In this document: one piece after another, positions 32,079-39,906 of the stretch
Numbering within the stretch: position 1 is the first letter of the stretch
Layout of the letters: each line of letters starts with the position of its first letter
IMG/VR virus record: IMGVR_UViG_3300037264_000321
Coordinates: 1-44,561 of that record
Reading direction: 5' to 3' (one strand)
Length of the DNA stretch: 44,561 nt
From: a virus
Notes under the pieces: generated by a model
What the model was told of the DNA's origin: nothing
Database searches by the model: none
What the model saw: the letters and a program-made list of their open reading frames with translations, nothing else
Program-made: the position numbers and the translations under genes

Positions 32079-32933
32079 TCACCCAAGAGCACAGGCATCC
32101 TTGTAGCCTTGCTCCTGCATGTTCTGGATGGCCTTGCGGTCGTCAAACTCCAAGGCATCCTCGACCAAACCACCCTTAGGTTCTACTACCCGGAATGGAA
32201 TCTGCCGATATTTGCCACCAAGTTGGGCTAAATCGTTCTTCAACCCGCAGACCTGAAGGTCTGTCCTGATAATCTCATCGCTCTGCACCTCAATGGCCCG
32301 AAGAGCGTAGGAAAGGGTCTTCTTGCCCTTGGCTACCCACGGCTGGGACTTTTCAGAGCTGGAACATAGGACGATGTCTACCTGAGTAGCTCCAAGACGT
32401 ATGGCTTCTCCAAGAGGCGTTACGTGACGTACCCCTCCATCTGTCCACGTCTTGCCCCCGATCCCCACCGGAAGAAAGAAAGCTGGGAAGCTGGCAGAGG
32501 CGTAGACCCACTTGGCAAAATCTGGGTCCTGCTCCGAAGCAGCATAATATTCCCCGGTTTCCCAGCAGGTAGCCCCTACCCGGACCTTTCTACCAGACTT
32601 CTTGGTCGCTTCTACGTCAGTCTCTTTACTGACCCATTTCATGAGCGGGTCAGAGTTGAAAACACTAGGCTTCCAAAGAGCTGCCAATTTCCCCAAGAAC
32701 CAAGACTTTCGGATGCTGGCATTATCCACCCGGTCCCAGGTTGTCCTGAGCCGATGAAATGCCTCTGCTGGGCTACCGAAGCCAACCTGCGAAAGAACTG
32801 CCACATTGAGAGCCCCCACGGAAACCCCGCAAAGAATCTCGTAATCAAGCTGGTCTTCCAGCATCCACTTCTTGAGGACGCCTACCTGGTAGGCACCCTT
32901 CACACCGCCACCAGACAAAACTAACGCTCGCAT
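32079..32933 (-). CDS. Patatin-like phospholipase (284 aa)
   Basis: Patatin-like enzymes hydrolyse acyl chains of phospholipids with a Ser-Asp dyad. All hallmarks are visible: oxyanion loop SGGGVKG near the start, nucleophile elbow GVSVG with the serine at residue 38, and DGG with the catalytic aspartate at 165. I prefer ATG at 32933 over TTG 32939 because AGAGG is then nine bases away. No signal peptide is present, so it acts in the cytoplasm or is carried in the virion. It could help lysis or alter host membranes. It is followed by tail-type genes and preceded by a secreted nuclease gene. Confidence 0.85.
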   Translation of the reverse strand: MRALVLSGGGVKGAYQVGVLKKWMLEDQLDYEILCGVSVGALNVAVLSQVGFGSPAEAFHRLRTTWDRVDNASIRKSWFLGKLAALWKPSVFNSDPLMKWVSKETDVEATKKSGRKVRVGATCWETGEYYAASEQDPDFAKWVYASASFPAFFLPVGIGGKTWTDGGVRHVTPLGEAIRLGATQVDIVLCSSSEKSQPWVAKGKKTLSYALRAIEVQSDEIIRTDLQVCGLKNDLAQLGGKYRQIPFRVVEPKGGLVEDALEFDDRKAIQNMQEQGYKDACALG

Positions 32934-32972
32934 GGACAAAGACCTCTAAGGAGGTGTGGTCCATAAATGAAC

Positions 32973-33563
32973 TCAGCGGCAGTGCTCTACCAATAAAGAA
33001 ACGAGGGTTTCCAGCTCAACTGTGTCCGTATCAAGAGCCCACAGCTTCTTGACCTGAACCCAAGACCGTAAATATGCACAACGGGCTTCAATCTTCGGAG
33101 GGAGCCACTCCTCAGGAGCCCTGTCACCCTTGGATCTGTTGGCGGTGAGACTCGCAGCTACAAGATGACCTGGATTGTCCAGGTTGTTGAAGTACAGTCT
33201 CTTCTTTTCCGTTGGCCAGACAGCTCCACCTGACTCATGAGCTTCCTTGAGCGGAACCATGTGATCAATGTCGAGCTTCAAAGGATCCGTGAAAACAAGC
33301 CCTGTGTATGGGCACGTCCACCGCCCTGTAGCTACTCGACACTGTTTAGCGTCAGTGAAAACAACAGGGATCTCCGACTCTGCCGTCAAAACCTCTTGGC
33401 GAGTATCTTGACAGTCCTTGTCAGCATCATACCAGCTCCCCCACTGAGCCCGATCATAAGCGACCGTCGTGACCTCAGGGGATATGGCTCCAAAGGTGGG
33501 TTCTGTCGCCTTTGGGCTGCACCCAAGAAACAGGATGGTAACCCACCACAGCTTTTCAGCCAT
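32973..33563 (-). CDS. Secreted HNH nuclease-like lipoprotein of the DUF1524 (GmrSD C-terminal) type (196 aa)
   Basis: A short signal (MAEKLWWVTILFLG) ends in FLGC with C15 as probable lipid anchor, although Phe at -3 is not ideal for a lipobox. The HNH-like core is LDIDHMVPLKEAHESGG (H101) with NLDNPGHLVAASLTANRSKG, the histidine and Asn/Lys pattern of secreted DUF1524 nucleases. Several cysteines could make disulphides. It likely cuts DNA outside the cytoplasm, for example incoming DNA of other phages or host debris. Its start overlaps the previous stop by eight bases. Confidence 0.75.
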   Translation of the reverse strand: MAEKLWWVTILFLGCSPKATEPTFGAISPEVTTVAYDRAQWGSWYDADKDCQDTRQEVLTAESEIPVVFTDAKQCRVATGRWTCPYTGLVFTDPLKLDIDHMVPLKEAHESGGAVWPTEKKRLYFNNLDNPGHLVAASLTANRSKGDRAPEEWLPPKIEARCAYLRSWVQVKKLWALDTDTVELETLVSLLVEHCR

Positions 33564-34206
33564 AGGAGATCACGAAGTGGGCTGAGAAATTCACCGCAGC
33601 TCCGGCTCCTCGAACCAAAATTTGTTCCACTACGCCCTCGAAGGTCGGGAATTCTGGCAGAGCACTCGGGAGCAACTCTGTCTCAGGACCCGCAACGTTC
33701 GTAGCGACAAACAACGATACCGCCGCGTCTTGATTGTTGATCTGGAAGTTAGCACACCCAAATGGCATGTAGAGCCTGAGGGAACCAGCCACGGTAGCAG
33801 CATTCGGGGCTGAACCAGCAATGATGACTCTCTGCCTCGTGTGCCGCTCACTCTCTGGAAGAACTAACACAGGAGGACTCGTAGCCACTGTGGCTCCAGC
33901 AGAGTTGAGCTGAAGCAGACGAAGCCAAAACTGAGAAGCATCCGTGATGCTGAACGTCGTTGGGTTGAAGACGAACCGATGATTCTGTCCAGGAGCAGGG
34001 TCCAGAACAGCCGGATTGATCCCCGTCACAGGAGCATCGTCCAAGTAACCTTGCCGATTCGTGATGATCGGGGCAAAAACGCCGTCGAAGTTGGCCGCCC
34101 ACTCGATAGTGTACGCAGCAATTCCCTCGCTAGTGCGATTCGGCGTGAGGAGATCCACAAGACCAGCCCTACGACGCTTGATAGAGAATTCCCGAAGTAC
34201 GCTCAT
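33556..34206 (-). CDS. Beta-rich virion protein (216 aa)
   Basis: The N-terminus is basic (REFSIKRRRAGLVDLL) and followed by Fn3-like strands (YTIEWAANFDGVFAPIIT; FWLRLLQLNSAGATVA). The C-terminal half contains VAGSLRLYMPFGCANFQINN and ends VNFSAHFVISYG. Its ATG overlaps the previous stop by four bases. It probably belongs to the tail or head surface. The family is not recognised. Confidence 0.6.
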   Translation of the reverse strand: MSVLREFSIKRRRAGLVDLLTPNRTSEGIAAYTIEWAANFDGVFAPIITNRQGYLDDAPVTGINPAVLDPAPGQNHRFVFNPTTFSITDASQFWLRLLQLNSAGATVATSPPVLVLPESERHTRQRVIIAGSAPNAATVAGSLRLYMPFGCANFQINNQDAAVSLFVATNVAGPETELLPSALPEFPTFEGVVEQILVRGAGAAVNFSAHFVISYG

Positions 34207-34625
34207 GATGACGCTCGCTGTTCTTTAGCCACAAGTGGATCATACGTCGCAGCAGAAGCCTCGCCTTGTTTGGTCCGGACCTCATCCTGCACGTCCTTCC
34301 AAGAAGATGCTTCATCCCCTTTGTAATTCGGGATCAATTTGTTCTTGAAGACGTGATCTTTCTCCCGACGAGTCATATCTATCCGACGCTTCCCTCGATA
34401 CTTGTTCTCCCGGCTCGCTTTTGACACCCAGCCCCCGTGAACGCCATCCCGAAGAACAAACCCAACATCCCCTGGAGAAAAGACGAACTCCAGCATGCCC
34501 CCTTTGTCACAGTTGGTGCAGGGAAGGATCTCCTCACCCGACTTCATGGAGTCATACTGGGAGAAGGTCAACTTCTTGTTGGTGTGGGCCTCACAGGCAG
34601 GACACTTTAGACTGTACATGGGCAT
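34203..34625 (-). CDS. Zinc-ribbon protein, second copy (140 aa)
   Basis: C8 and C11 (LKCPACEAHT) and C36 and C39 (PCTNC) form an FmdB-like ribbon. The rest is hydrophilic and helical with distinctive segments GGWVSKASRENKYRGKRRID and TRREKDHVFKNKLIPNYKG. It differs from the 147-aa ribbon protein at 18036 outside the ribbon, so the two are at most distant relatives. The sequence AAAATCAGATG runs into its start codon. The function is unknown. Confidence 0.7.
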   Translation of the reverse strand: MPMYSLKCPACEAHTNKKLTFSQYDSMKSGEEILPCTNCDKGGMLEFVFSPGDVGFVLRDGVHGGWVSKASRENKYRGKRRIDMTRREKDHVFKNKLIPNYKGDEASSWKDVQDEVRTKQGEASAATYDPLVAKEQRASS

Positions 34626-34632
34626 CTGATTT

Positions 34633-35697
34633 TCATCTTTCTCGAACTGGTATGGACCAATCCCGAGTAACGCTCAAAACAGCCGCCACATGCTTGCAAA
34701 CTTTGTTGACCCTACGAGGGTCTCGAATGTTTGGCGGCTGGGCATTCCCTTGAAGAGGCGTCTTCGGATCTTGGTAATCCTTACGCTTGGCATGGTACTC
34801 AGGTCCCTGCCAACGCCAAGCAGGACAGGAACAGGCGAGATGGAGGTCCAACTTCTTGAAGTTGGTGACGTTCCCAGTCCGATTAGCCTTGAGCCGAACA
34901 ACCTTCGGACCATTACCACAATCGACTGAAAAAATCCATCGGAGGTTCTTGATGTCTGCCCGTCGAAGCTGAGCATGACACTTCTGGGAATTTCGCTGAA
35001 CCTTTGGACTGAGCCGTTGCTCAATATCATCGATTTCAGCAGCTACTCTGACGCCAGCCTGGAGAACCATCTCCGGGGACTCCCGAAGCAACCAGAGACC
35101 CGCCACCAGTTCCGCTGAGGCGTTGTGGGTGTTTGGCTTGCCATCTCGGTATGGGTACGGAGTCTTGGGAGAGCTGTCCCACGGTCCAGAGTCCGTGTAG
35201 CTCGGAGGGCCTATCCTGGCATTGTCTTCCTTGGTATCGATCCGGTCCCGGTCCTTGGCAAGGTCATCAGGGCCGTCCACCCGCTCAATAGGCGTGTCCT
35301 TCGGCTGGGGCGTCCGGATATCCTCTTCAGGCTTGGCAAAGGTCTTGTAGCCCGGGATACCACTATCCAAGGGGAGACCCTTATCCGACGGACCTCCACC
35401 AGGAAGCTCAGAAGTAGCCATGGGGTCGATGAGCATTCGGGCTGATTTCTCCCAATGAGAAAACTGACCGTTCCCGTACCACACTGGTTTCCCACGCTTC
35501 TTCTTGAGCCCATCGATGAGGAACGAGACCTCGGCCGAATCCATCTTGGACCAGTCAGGCTCCTCCCCACCAACCTGTTTCACCAGATGCTTGGCGTAGT
35601 CCAACTGAGACTTCGACGGCTCCTTGGACGTGGCCGTAGGGAGAGCTGGATGCCCATCCCCGTAGCCAGGTCGAGTAATGAGCGGCTGGAGCATCAC
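34633..35697 (-). CDS. SWIM zinc-finger protein (354 aa)
   Basis: The C-terminal region has a SWIM-type finger: LACSCPAWRW (C289, C291) and later NKVCKHVAAVL (C334, H336), with the insertion GPEYHAKRKDY typical of phage SWIM proteins. The N-terminal part (KSQLDYAKHLVKQVGGEEPD) resembles short helical segments found before such fingers. The middle, residues 100-195, is Pro/Asp/Lys-rich and probably disordered. SWIM domains bind DNA or protein. The start (GTG or ATG, 35697 or 35694) overlaps the previous stop. Confidence 0.7.
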   Translation of the reverse strand: MMLQPLITRPGYGDGHPALPTATSKEPSKSQLDYAKHLVKQVGGEEPDWSKMDSAEVSFLIDGLKKKRGKPVWYGNGQFSHWEKSARMLIDPMATSELPGGGPSDKGLPLDSGIPGYKTFAKPEEDIRTPQPKDTPIERVDGPDDLAKDRDRIDTKEDNARIGPPSYTDSGPWDSSPKTPYPYRDGKPNTHNASAELVAGLWLLRESPEMVLQAGVRVAAEIDDIEQRLSPKVQRNSQKCHAQLRRADIKNLRWIFSVDCGNGPKVVRLKANRTGNVTNFKKLDLHLACSCPAWRWQGPEYHAKRKDYQDPKTPLQGNAQPPNIRDPRRVNKVCKHVAAVLSVTRDWSIPVRER

Positions 35698-37310
35698 ATC
35701 TTGCCGACAGCGATATCTCCAACAACAAGGTCCGGCTTGTCAGCATACCTCTTGTTGACGATACCGTACTTTGATCCGCCGATGTTGACTGTGTAGTAGG
35801 CAGGAGCAATCGGAGGATCTCCCAAAGAGAACTCGTACTTGATCCTCCGCTTCTTCAGCTCGGAGCCAATACCCATCAAGGAACCAGCTTCGGTAATGAC
35901 CTCTCGGAGAATTTCTAAGCCTGCTGATCCTAAGGGTGTAGCCGCTCCGACTTTCCAGTCTACAGGCTTGACGAGCTTTCGAGGAGGCATATTAGGGTCA
36001 AGGTCTACCGCTCCTTTGAAGTTATCCTTGTGCTCCTCGTTCTTCTGCTTCCACTTCTTTGCATCCTCCTCGGACATGTTCTCGGTAGGATCAGCAGGCT
36101 TCCCTTCCTCAAAACGAGACCGCTGTTCCTCGACCGCAGACTTGAACTTGTCCTTGTGCTTCTCAGTGTTCTCTTTCCACTTCTTCGCGTCTTCAGGAGA
36201 CATATCTTTCGTTGGGTCTGCGGGCTTCCCCTCTTCATGACGAGAAAGAAGTTCGTCTTCGGAGGCTATAAGAGGCATCTCCTCCATTTCTGTTGGCTTG
36301 AGACCTCGACGAGCCTTCAAGATTTCTCGATTGAACAGAGTCGCCTTGGCCATCCCATCCATCCCAGCTCCCAACTCATTCAGAAGGAAACCGATGTTCT
36401 GAACGACCTCGGTCAACATCATGAGAGACATCCTCCAGTTACCACTCACCCCTCTGCGGTAAGCAACCAGAGTGTCCATCTTGATCAGCTCCATGCGAGG
36501 CATTGGACCTGGATCAAGAGCCGCTCCTTTGAAATTGTCCTTGTTCTCTTGATGACGCTTCTTCCATTCGGCAGCATCCTCCTCAGACATATTCTCAGTG
36601 GGATCAGCAGGCTTTCCTTCTTCGAATCGAGACCTCTGCTCCTCGGTGGCCAATAAGTCTCCAGACCCAAGATGATCTGCTAGTGCTCTCCGAAGCACTC
36701 CAGCCAAATGGAGTCTCTTGGGAGCTTCTGAAGAGGGGGTAAGCAGAGCCTTCCCGATCTCGTCAAAGAGGTCGGCCGTGCCCGTCATGTCACTGGCCGT
36801 CCGGTCTTTGGCTTCCAACTCCCCAACCAAACTCAAAACAGCAGCTACCGGGAGCTTGCCTGTTGCACGAATCTCAGATGCAATCTTCTGAAGTTCTTCT
36901 GATGCTACCTGGGGGGTCATTGGAATTCCTCTTTCCGAACGGTGTTGAACAGTCCTGATCCGGACTTCCTTGAGAGCACGCTCCAGCTCTTCGACCTTCT
37001 CCGGTTTGAGGTCTTGCTTGATCTCTTCATAGTCAATTCGATCTGCTGCCAGAGCCACCGCCTGAAGAGACTTCTCCAACTTGAAGAGATGCTCAGGAAT
37101 AGCTTGAAGCAGATGGCCAGCAACCTCGAAGATGTGGTCCTTGGCCTCAGACTTCTCGATGACCTGCCTGGCCTCATCAAAATAGTGCTTGAGCTGGATG
37201 CAGTTGAGACGTGCGTCCCCAAGCTCCTCCTGGAGGTATACTGTCATACCAGAAGCAGACTTCTGCCTTCCGGCATGCTTCTGGAGGCAGCCGTCATTAG
37301 GCTCGGTCAT
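35694..37310 (-). CDS. Helical protein with three EEGKPADPT repeats (538 aa)
   Basis: Residues 1-215 are helical and acidic with a coiled-coil region (KPEKVEELERALKEVRIRTV). Three 41-residue repeats follow at 223-263, 352-392 and 394-434; each starts near RFEEGKPADPT and ends near KDNFKGA, and contains a Glu/Lys-rich helix. The last 100 residues form a beta region (APAYYTVNIGGSKYGIVNKR). AAAGGA precedes the ATG at 37310. This may be a scaffold, an internal head protein or a protein that binds several partners. The function is unknown. Confidence 0.65.
   Translation of the reverse strand: MTEPNDGCLQKHAGRQKSASGMTVYLQEELGDARLNCIQLKHYFDEARQVIEKSEAKDHIFEVAGHLLQAIPEHLFKLEKSLQAVALAADRIDYEEIKQDLKPEKVEELERALKEVRIRTVQHRSERGIPMTPQVASEELQKIASEIRATGKLPVAAVLSLVGELEAKDRTASDMTGTADLFDEIGKALLTPSSEAPKRLHLAGVLRRALADHLGSGDLLATEEQRSRFEEGKPADPTENMSEEDAAEWKKRHQENKDNFKGAALDPGPMPRMELIKMDTLVAYRRGVSGNWRMSLMMLTEVVQNIGFLLNELGAGMDGMAKATLFNREILKARRGLKPTEMEEMPLIASEDELLSRHEEGKPADPTKDMSPEDAKKWKENTEKHKDKFKSAVEEQRSRFEEGKPADPTENMSEEDAKKWKQKNEEHKDNFKGAVDLDPNMPPRKLVKPVDWKVGAATPLGSAGLEILREVITEAGSLMGIGSELKKRRIKYEFSLGDPPIAPAYYTVNIGGSKYGIVNKRYADKPDLVVGDIAVGKM
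36009..36131 (-). repeat. EEGKPADPT repeat, copy 3
   Basis: This encodes residues 394-434 of the 538-aa protein. It is tandem with copy 2, with one residue between them, and almost identical to copy 1 in its first 25 residues (EEQRSRFEEGKPADPTENMS). Confidence 0.8.
36135..36257 (-). repeat. EEGKPADPT repeat, copy 2
   Basis: This encodes residues 352-392. It is the most divergent copy, with SRHEEGKPADPTKDMS and KDKFKSA. Confidence 0.8.
36522..36644 (-). repeat. EEGKPADPT repeat, copy 1
   Basis: This encodes residues 223-263. It is separated from copies 2 and 3 by an 88-residue helical insert, so the array was split or the insert came later. Confidence 0.8.
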
Positions 37311-37365
37311 GGAGTCCTTTCGATCAACTCACGGAAAGGACGTTGAAAAGAGGCTTAGCGACGGC

Positions 37366-38523
37366 CTAGAAGCAGTCCGGGAACTCCTGAAGAATACGCT
37401 GCTTCATATCGTCGGTCTCAGCCGCAAAAATAGCCCGGATGATGTCCGCCCGGTCATCAAAGTCAGCCTGAATTCTGGCAATCTTCTTCCGGAGAGGGTC
37501 CGTGAAGTTGTAAATGTCCGGGAAGTCAGGGCACATCGACTTAGCGATTCTCCGACGGGCTTCTTCGGTCCCGTGAAGGTCGATCTGACCATTGGTCGGA
37601 GCAGCCGGCTCCACAACTTGAACGTCCCTCTTTGGGCCGTTCAAGTTACGGAACACCATCCCCTCAGACTCAATGACCGACTCTTGAGCCTTCCCAGCCA
37701 CCCCTGTACCTCCAAGGTCTTCTGTCATGACCCCACCACCTACAGACGGAGTGACCTTGAAACCTTCGGTTTCCCGAACCTGAGCATGGGGGATGGAAGC
37801 CACAACCTGCCTTGAAGGCTGAGTCCCAACGTCCACATACTTGGCCTTCTGAGCATCTTTCTGAGCCAGATATTCTGCTCGTTGAATCTGCGTCATCCGG
37901 GCCATCATCTCTTCTTCAGTCACCCCACGACCAGGATCGATTTGTCCCGCCTGCCCAGCCTCCCGAATACGAGACCCTGCTGACTCCGCTGTGAGGGTCG
38001 TGGTTGCCTTGGCAGGTGTCTTGAGACTCCGAACCGGAACCCCATCCTGAGGCTCTACAACGACCGTAGCGGCTTCTCTGGCCGAGAGGGCTCGATTGTC
38101 CGACCCAACCCGATACGTCCGATCCCGGTTCCGATCCCTGGCAGCATCAGCCATCTCTCGAACGTTCCCCACAGTCCGCTCCTGCTCATCCGTCGTCACA
38201 GGTGCCACAGGTCGAGCCCGATTGGCCGGATCAAGAGGATTCCCTCCCTGAGTCGCGTGACGAAGCTGAATCCCAGCCGGCTGAGGAATCTGAGCTGAGG
38301 TGTCCGAAGGATCATAGTCCGCTTTCGGTACCAACCAGCCCATGCGAATTGCACCTCGAAGCTGAGGGAAAGCAAGGTTTTGTCCACCATAGTTGACCAT
38401 GGTGCCGTCGAATTGAACCTCGGAACCCAGTGGAACAGATACGTTACTGGCTCCAAGAGCGAAGGTTCGAGTTGCGATAAACGGAAGAGGCCGTCCACTG
38501 ACAAATGCAATTTGGGTATTCAT
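37366..38523 (-). CDS. Virion structural protein, head-proximal (385 aa)
   Basis: An N-terminal beta region (PFIATRTFALGASNVSVPLG; EVQFDGTMVNYGG) ends near residue 70. A long, polar, Arg/Thr-rich middle follows (85-290). The C-terminus is helical, with DPLRKKIARIQADFDDRADI. AGGAGCAGATTCAG lies upstream of the ATG. The N-terminal segment resembles uncharacterised structural proteins of large phages that I recall but cannot confirm. The long middle may be disordered or bind DNA. Confidence 0.6.
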   Translation of the reverse strand: MNTQIAFVSGRPLPFIATRTFALGASNVSVPLGSEVQFDGTMVNYGGQNLAFPQLRGAIRMGWLVPKADYDPSDTSAQIPQPAGIQLRHATQGGNPLDPANRARPVAPVTTDEQERTVGNVREMADAARDRNRDRTYRVGSDNRALSAREAATVVVEPQDGVPVRSLKTPAKATTTLTAESAGSRIREAGQAGQIDPGRGVTEEEMMARMTQIQRAEYLAQKDAQKAKYVDVGTQPSRQVVASIPHAQVRETEGFKVTPSVGGGVMTEDLGGTGVAGKAQESVIESEGMVFRNLNGPKRDVQVVEPAAPTNGQIDLHGTEEARRRIAKSMCPDFPDIYNFTDPLRKKIARIQADFDDRADIIRAIFAAETDDMKQRILQEFPDCF

Positions 38524-38600
38524 CTGAATCTGCTCCTAGTCCCCACTGAATGTGAAGAGGGTCCTACTAGGGACAGACTAAAAAGAAGAATATCAGTGGA

Positions 38601-39113
38601 TTAGTCGCCCACGGAAACAGCCTTTTCTAAGCTGGCTTCTGCTTCGGCTGGGTCTCCCCAAATATCTTCAGGAGAAACCCCTGATTTCAGGGCAGTAAGA
38701 GCCTGTTCGGCCGTCACAACATCAGCCCTTCTTTGGGAGAGAACGTCCTCCAGAGCTGCGGAAATGGCCTTCCGAAGGTCTTCTCCAGCCGCTTGAATTG
38801 TGGCTCCTCTGGCTTGCCAATCCTTGGCGAAGATAGCCTGCGGGTTCAACTCATCTACGTTGACTCGATCCGCAGCCTCATTGAGCTTGAGGTCTCCAAA
38901 GCCCTCAAGCTTGACGGTGAGTACCCACCCAGGGTGAGCCTCTTCGTACTCTCCAAGGTCCGGTGAAAGTTGATAGTGAACCCGAAAGATCGCTAGAGGT
39001 TGCAAGCACCGGCCAAAGACCTGCAAAGCCATCGTAACCCCACGAAAGAGAGACTCTTCGTTCTTGTAGGGCTTTGGCGCCAGGTCTTCGAGAGGATTTG
39101 GCATCCCTCCCAC
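38601..39113 (-). CDS. Unknown protein (170 aa)
   Basis: Translation may begin at GTG 39113 or ATG 39104; neither has a well-placed ribosome binding site. The first half has strands and a helix (GVTMALQVFGRCLQPLAIFR; GWVLTVKLEGFGDLKL). The second half is helical and acidic (DLRKAISAALEDVLSQRRAD). Its stop is followed by a 77-base gap holding only short inverted repeats. No family is recognised. Confidence 0.6.
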   Translation of the reverse strand: MGGMPNPLEDLAPKPYKNEESLFRGVTMALQVFGRCLQPLAIFRVHYQLSPDLGEYEEAHPGWVLTVKLEGFGDLKLNEAADRVNVDELNPQAIFAKDWQARGATIQAAGEDLRKAISAALEDVLSQRRADVVTAEQALTALKSGVSPEDIWGDPAEAEASLEKAVSVGD

Positions 39114-39129
39114 TACACCGCCGCTTGCT

Positions 39130-39687
39130 TCAGAGCTTCTTCAGCTCTTGCTTGATCTCTTTGGCCTTGGGACCACGCCAAGAACTTGCGTTGTTCAGAA
39201 AGTAGAGGACGATGCTTTTGGCCGAGTCAGCCCCATAGTTATCCGTGATCTTGTCAAGATCCATCATCGCTTCCAAGTAAGGCTTGGCTGCGAAGTTGAC
39301 GTTCTTCCAATCCTTCCGGATGTCTTGAGCGATCTCATAGATCGGCCTGGTCTGGACCGCCTGGAGATACCTAGAAGCCACACGCTGAGCCGTCGTTGCT
39401 TCCTTCTCAGATCCTAGGTCACTCAGGTTGTGTTGTTCCATTTGGTCTATCACCCATTTCGCAGCATCCATGCCGCCCTTGTCATCATAGAACTTGTGAG
39501 GTCGCCCACCCTGGCCCTTGAATGGCTTGCCCCTCATCCGATCCACTTCAATCCGACCCTTGGGAGTTTGAACATAGAACTCCCCGTAGCCCATGTGTTC
39601 AACACTGACGCCAGGAAGCTTCTGGACTCGGTTCACGAAATCAGTATCGACGTAGATTGACCCGTCTGGAGCGACGTAGTGGCCCAT
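39130..39687 (-). CDS. Unknown two-domain protein with RVASRYL peptide (185 aa)
   Basis: I chose ATG at 39687; a TTG at 39699 is possible. The first 85 residues contain a beta part (YVQTPKGRIEVDRMRGKPFK). RVASRYLQ at 102-109 is one of the recurrent VA-R peptides. It is followed directly by a helical C-terminal domain with RPIYEIAQDIRKDWKNVNFA, YLEAMMDLD and LYFLNNASSWRGPKAKEIKQ. That C-terminal domain reads like a widely shared phage module whose function I do not know. Confidence 0.6.
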   Translation of the reverse strand: MGHYVAPDGSIYVDTDFVNRVQKLPGVSVEHMGYGEFYVQTPKGRIEVDRMRGKPFKGQGGRPHKFYDDKGGMDAAKWVIDQMEQHNLSDLGSEKEATTAQRVASRYLQAVQTRPIYEIAQDIRKDWKNVNFAAKPYLEAMMDLDKITDNYGADSAKSIVLYFLNNASSWRGPKAKEIKQELKKL

Positions 39688-39712
39688 GCTAAGGATCAAT
39701 CACAAGAAGAAC

Positions 39713-39901
39713 CTACAAGGGTCGTTTACAAGTTGGGCACAGGTAAGGGCGTTTCTGGTGAACCTTGCAATAGCCGCCTCGAACGGCCTTCCCCTTGCAT
39801 TGCCCTGGCATGTAAGGGTCCTGTCGTTCAGCTTTACAACGAGCTTTCTCATGCCCTGGCTTTAGCCACCACCACCGGCCAGGAGCAGTCCTTGCTGCCA
39901 C
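39713..39901 (-). CDS. Small zinc-binding protein (62 aa)
   Basis: It starts with GTG and has GGAG upstream. The pattern C22, C35, C45, H48, C55 and C58 (YCKVHQKRPYLCPTCKRPL) can hold one or two zinc ions. The N-terminus is basic (RWWWLKPGHEKARCK), so nucleic-acid binding is possible. It lies two genes before the 170-aa protein, with a stop-to-start distance of a few bases to its neighbours. The function is unknown. Confidence 0.6.
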   Translation of the reverse strand: MAARTAPGRWWWLKPGHEKARCKAERQDPYMPGQCKGKAVRGGYCKVHQKRPYLCPTCKRPL

Positions 39902-39906
39902 CAGAC

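Noticed and set aside
38543-38599. Inverted repeat CCACTGA with TCAGTGG in the 77-base gap
   Set aside because: Seven paired bases with a loop of over 40 bases; likely chance.
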